Part shown: piece after piece, positions 6,598 through 6,670 of the stretch
Layout of the letters: each line of letters begins with the position of its first letter
Numbering within the stretch: position 1 is the stretch's first letter
DNA from: an uncultured Bacteroidota bacterium
Lineage (GTDB): Bacteria; Bacteroidota; Bacteroidia; Chitinophagales; Chitinophagaceae
Assembly: GCA_938008665.1 (NCBI GenBank)
Contig: CALLKA010000175.1
Coordinates: forward strand, 1-6,670
Reading direction: 5' to 3'
Length of the DNA: 6,670 nucleotides
Program-made: the position numbers and the translations under genes
The notes under the pieces: generated by a model
What the model was told of the DNA's origin: nothing
Seen by the model: the letters and a program-made list of their open reading frames with translations, nothing else
The model's database searches: none

Positions 6598-6617
6598 ATG
6601 ATTTTACTAGTAATCAT
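6598..6617. repeat. Inverted repeat after ccmB
   Basis: ATGATT (6598-6603) pairs with AATCAT (6612-6617) around an 8-base loop. Alternatively the inner ten bases TTACTAGTAA (6604-6613 region) form a perfect palindrome. It lies between the ccmB stop and the stronger hairpin at 6620-6649. It is AT-rich and weak alone, and may contribute to 3' end formation. Confidence 0.4.
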
Positions 6618-6619
6618 TC

Positions 6620-6649
6620 AAGACAAAAAACAGGTATGTTTTTTGTCTT
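6620..6649 (+). terminator. Strong hairpin, probable terminator of tdk-ccmB
   Basis: AAGACAAAAAAC (6620-6631) and GTTTTTTGTCTT (6638-6649) are perfect reverse complements around a 6-base loop, AGGTAT. The hairpin begins 28 bases after the ccmB stop. The T-run is inside the stem and what follows is only moderately T-rich, so it is not a textbook intrinsic terminator. On the minus strand it forms the same hairpin, so it could also end a convergent gene beyond the window. Its position and perfect 12-bp stem make 3' end formation the likeliest role. Confidence 0.7.
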
Positions 6650-6658
6650 CGTTAATTA

Positions 6659-6670
6659 AGATCGGAAGAG
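6659..6670 (+). other. Illumina TruSeq adapter remnant at contig end (artefact)
   Basis: The final 12 bases, AGATCGGAAGAG, are identical to the beginning of the common Illumina TruSeq read-through adapter. They sit exactly at the right end of the window. A 12-base match at precisely that place is very unlikely by chance, so these bases should be treated as untrimmed adapter and the true genomic sequence taken to end at about 6658. Confidence 0.9.

Noticed and set aside
6620..6658. Hairpin at the contig end as a fold-back sequencing artefact
   Set aside because: The sequence outside the arms is not complementary, the loop is ordinary, and the position just after ccmB fits a natural terminator; only the last 12 bases look artificial.
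1..6670. Search for CRISPR arrays, tRNA or rRNA genes, transposases, phage genes, toxin-antitoxin pairs or defence systems
   Set aside because: No regularly spaced direct repeats, RNA gene signatures or such protein families were seen; nearly all the sequence is occupied by the seven genes described.

Overview
This AT-rich window carries seven protein-coding genes, the first cut off by the left edge. It most likely comes from a member of the Bacteroidota, perhaps a Chitinophagales-like bacterium. That is inferred from protein signatures recalled from that phylum (the CcmB, thymidine kinase and 214-residue unknown protein types), from the lack of clear Shine-Dalgarno sequences before starts, and from a few matches to the phylum's TAnnTTTG -7 promoter element. 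No database search was possible. There are no tRNA or rRNA genes, CRISPR arrays, insertion sequences or phage genes, and no gene-free stretch exceeds 300 bases.

Left half (1-3318, minus strand): a nucleotide-sugar cluster read right to left. A DegT/DnrJ/EryC1-type PLP sugar aminotransferase is followed after 11 bases by UDP-glucose 6-dehydrogenase (ugd), then after a 119-base spacer by UDP-glucuronate decarboxylase (UXS). Ugd makes UDP-glucuronate and UXS turns it into UDP-xylose through a bound 4-keto intermediate. The aminotransferase implies an amino sugar, but its substrate cannot be fixed from this window. The spacer before UXS holds nested inverted repeats and a possible internal promoter.

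Centre (3319-4698): a 129-base divergent intergenic region separates this cluster from waaA/kdtA on the plus strand, the Kdo transferase of lipopolysaccharide core assembly. Together these genes form a cell-envelope glycan neighbourhood. waaA converges with, and overlaps by 28 bases, a minus-strand gene for a 214-residue protein of unknown function. The overlap holds an 18-base perfect palindrome.

Right half (5316-6670, plus strand): a short divergent region leads to tdk (type II thymidine kinase, zinc-binding), which overlaps ccmB (heme exporter membrane subunit for cytochrome c maturation). A strong 12-bp hairpin follows ccmB. The last 12 bases are identical to the start of the standard Illumina TruSeq adapter, so the window ends at an untrimmed contig end rather than in genomic sequence.

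The window is mostly housekeeping and envelope-sugar content. I do not see convincing evidence of a new defence system or mobile element. The most noteworthy points are the adapter remnant, the unknown 214-residue protein, the aminotransferase-ugd-UXS combination beside waaA, and the inverted repeats in two spacers.
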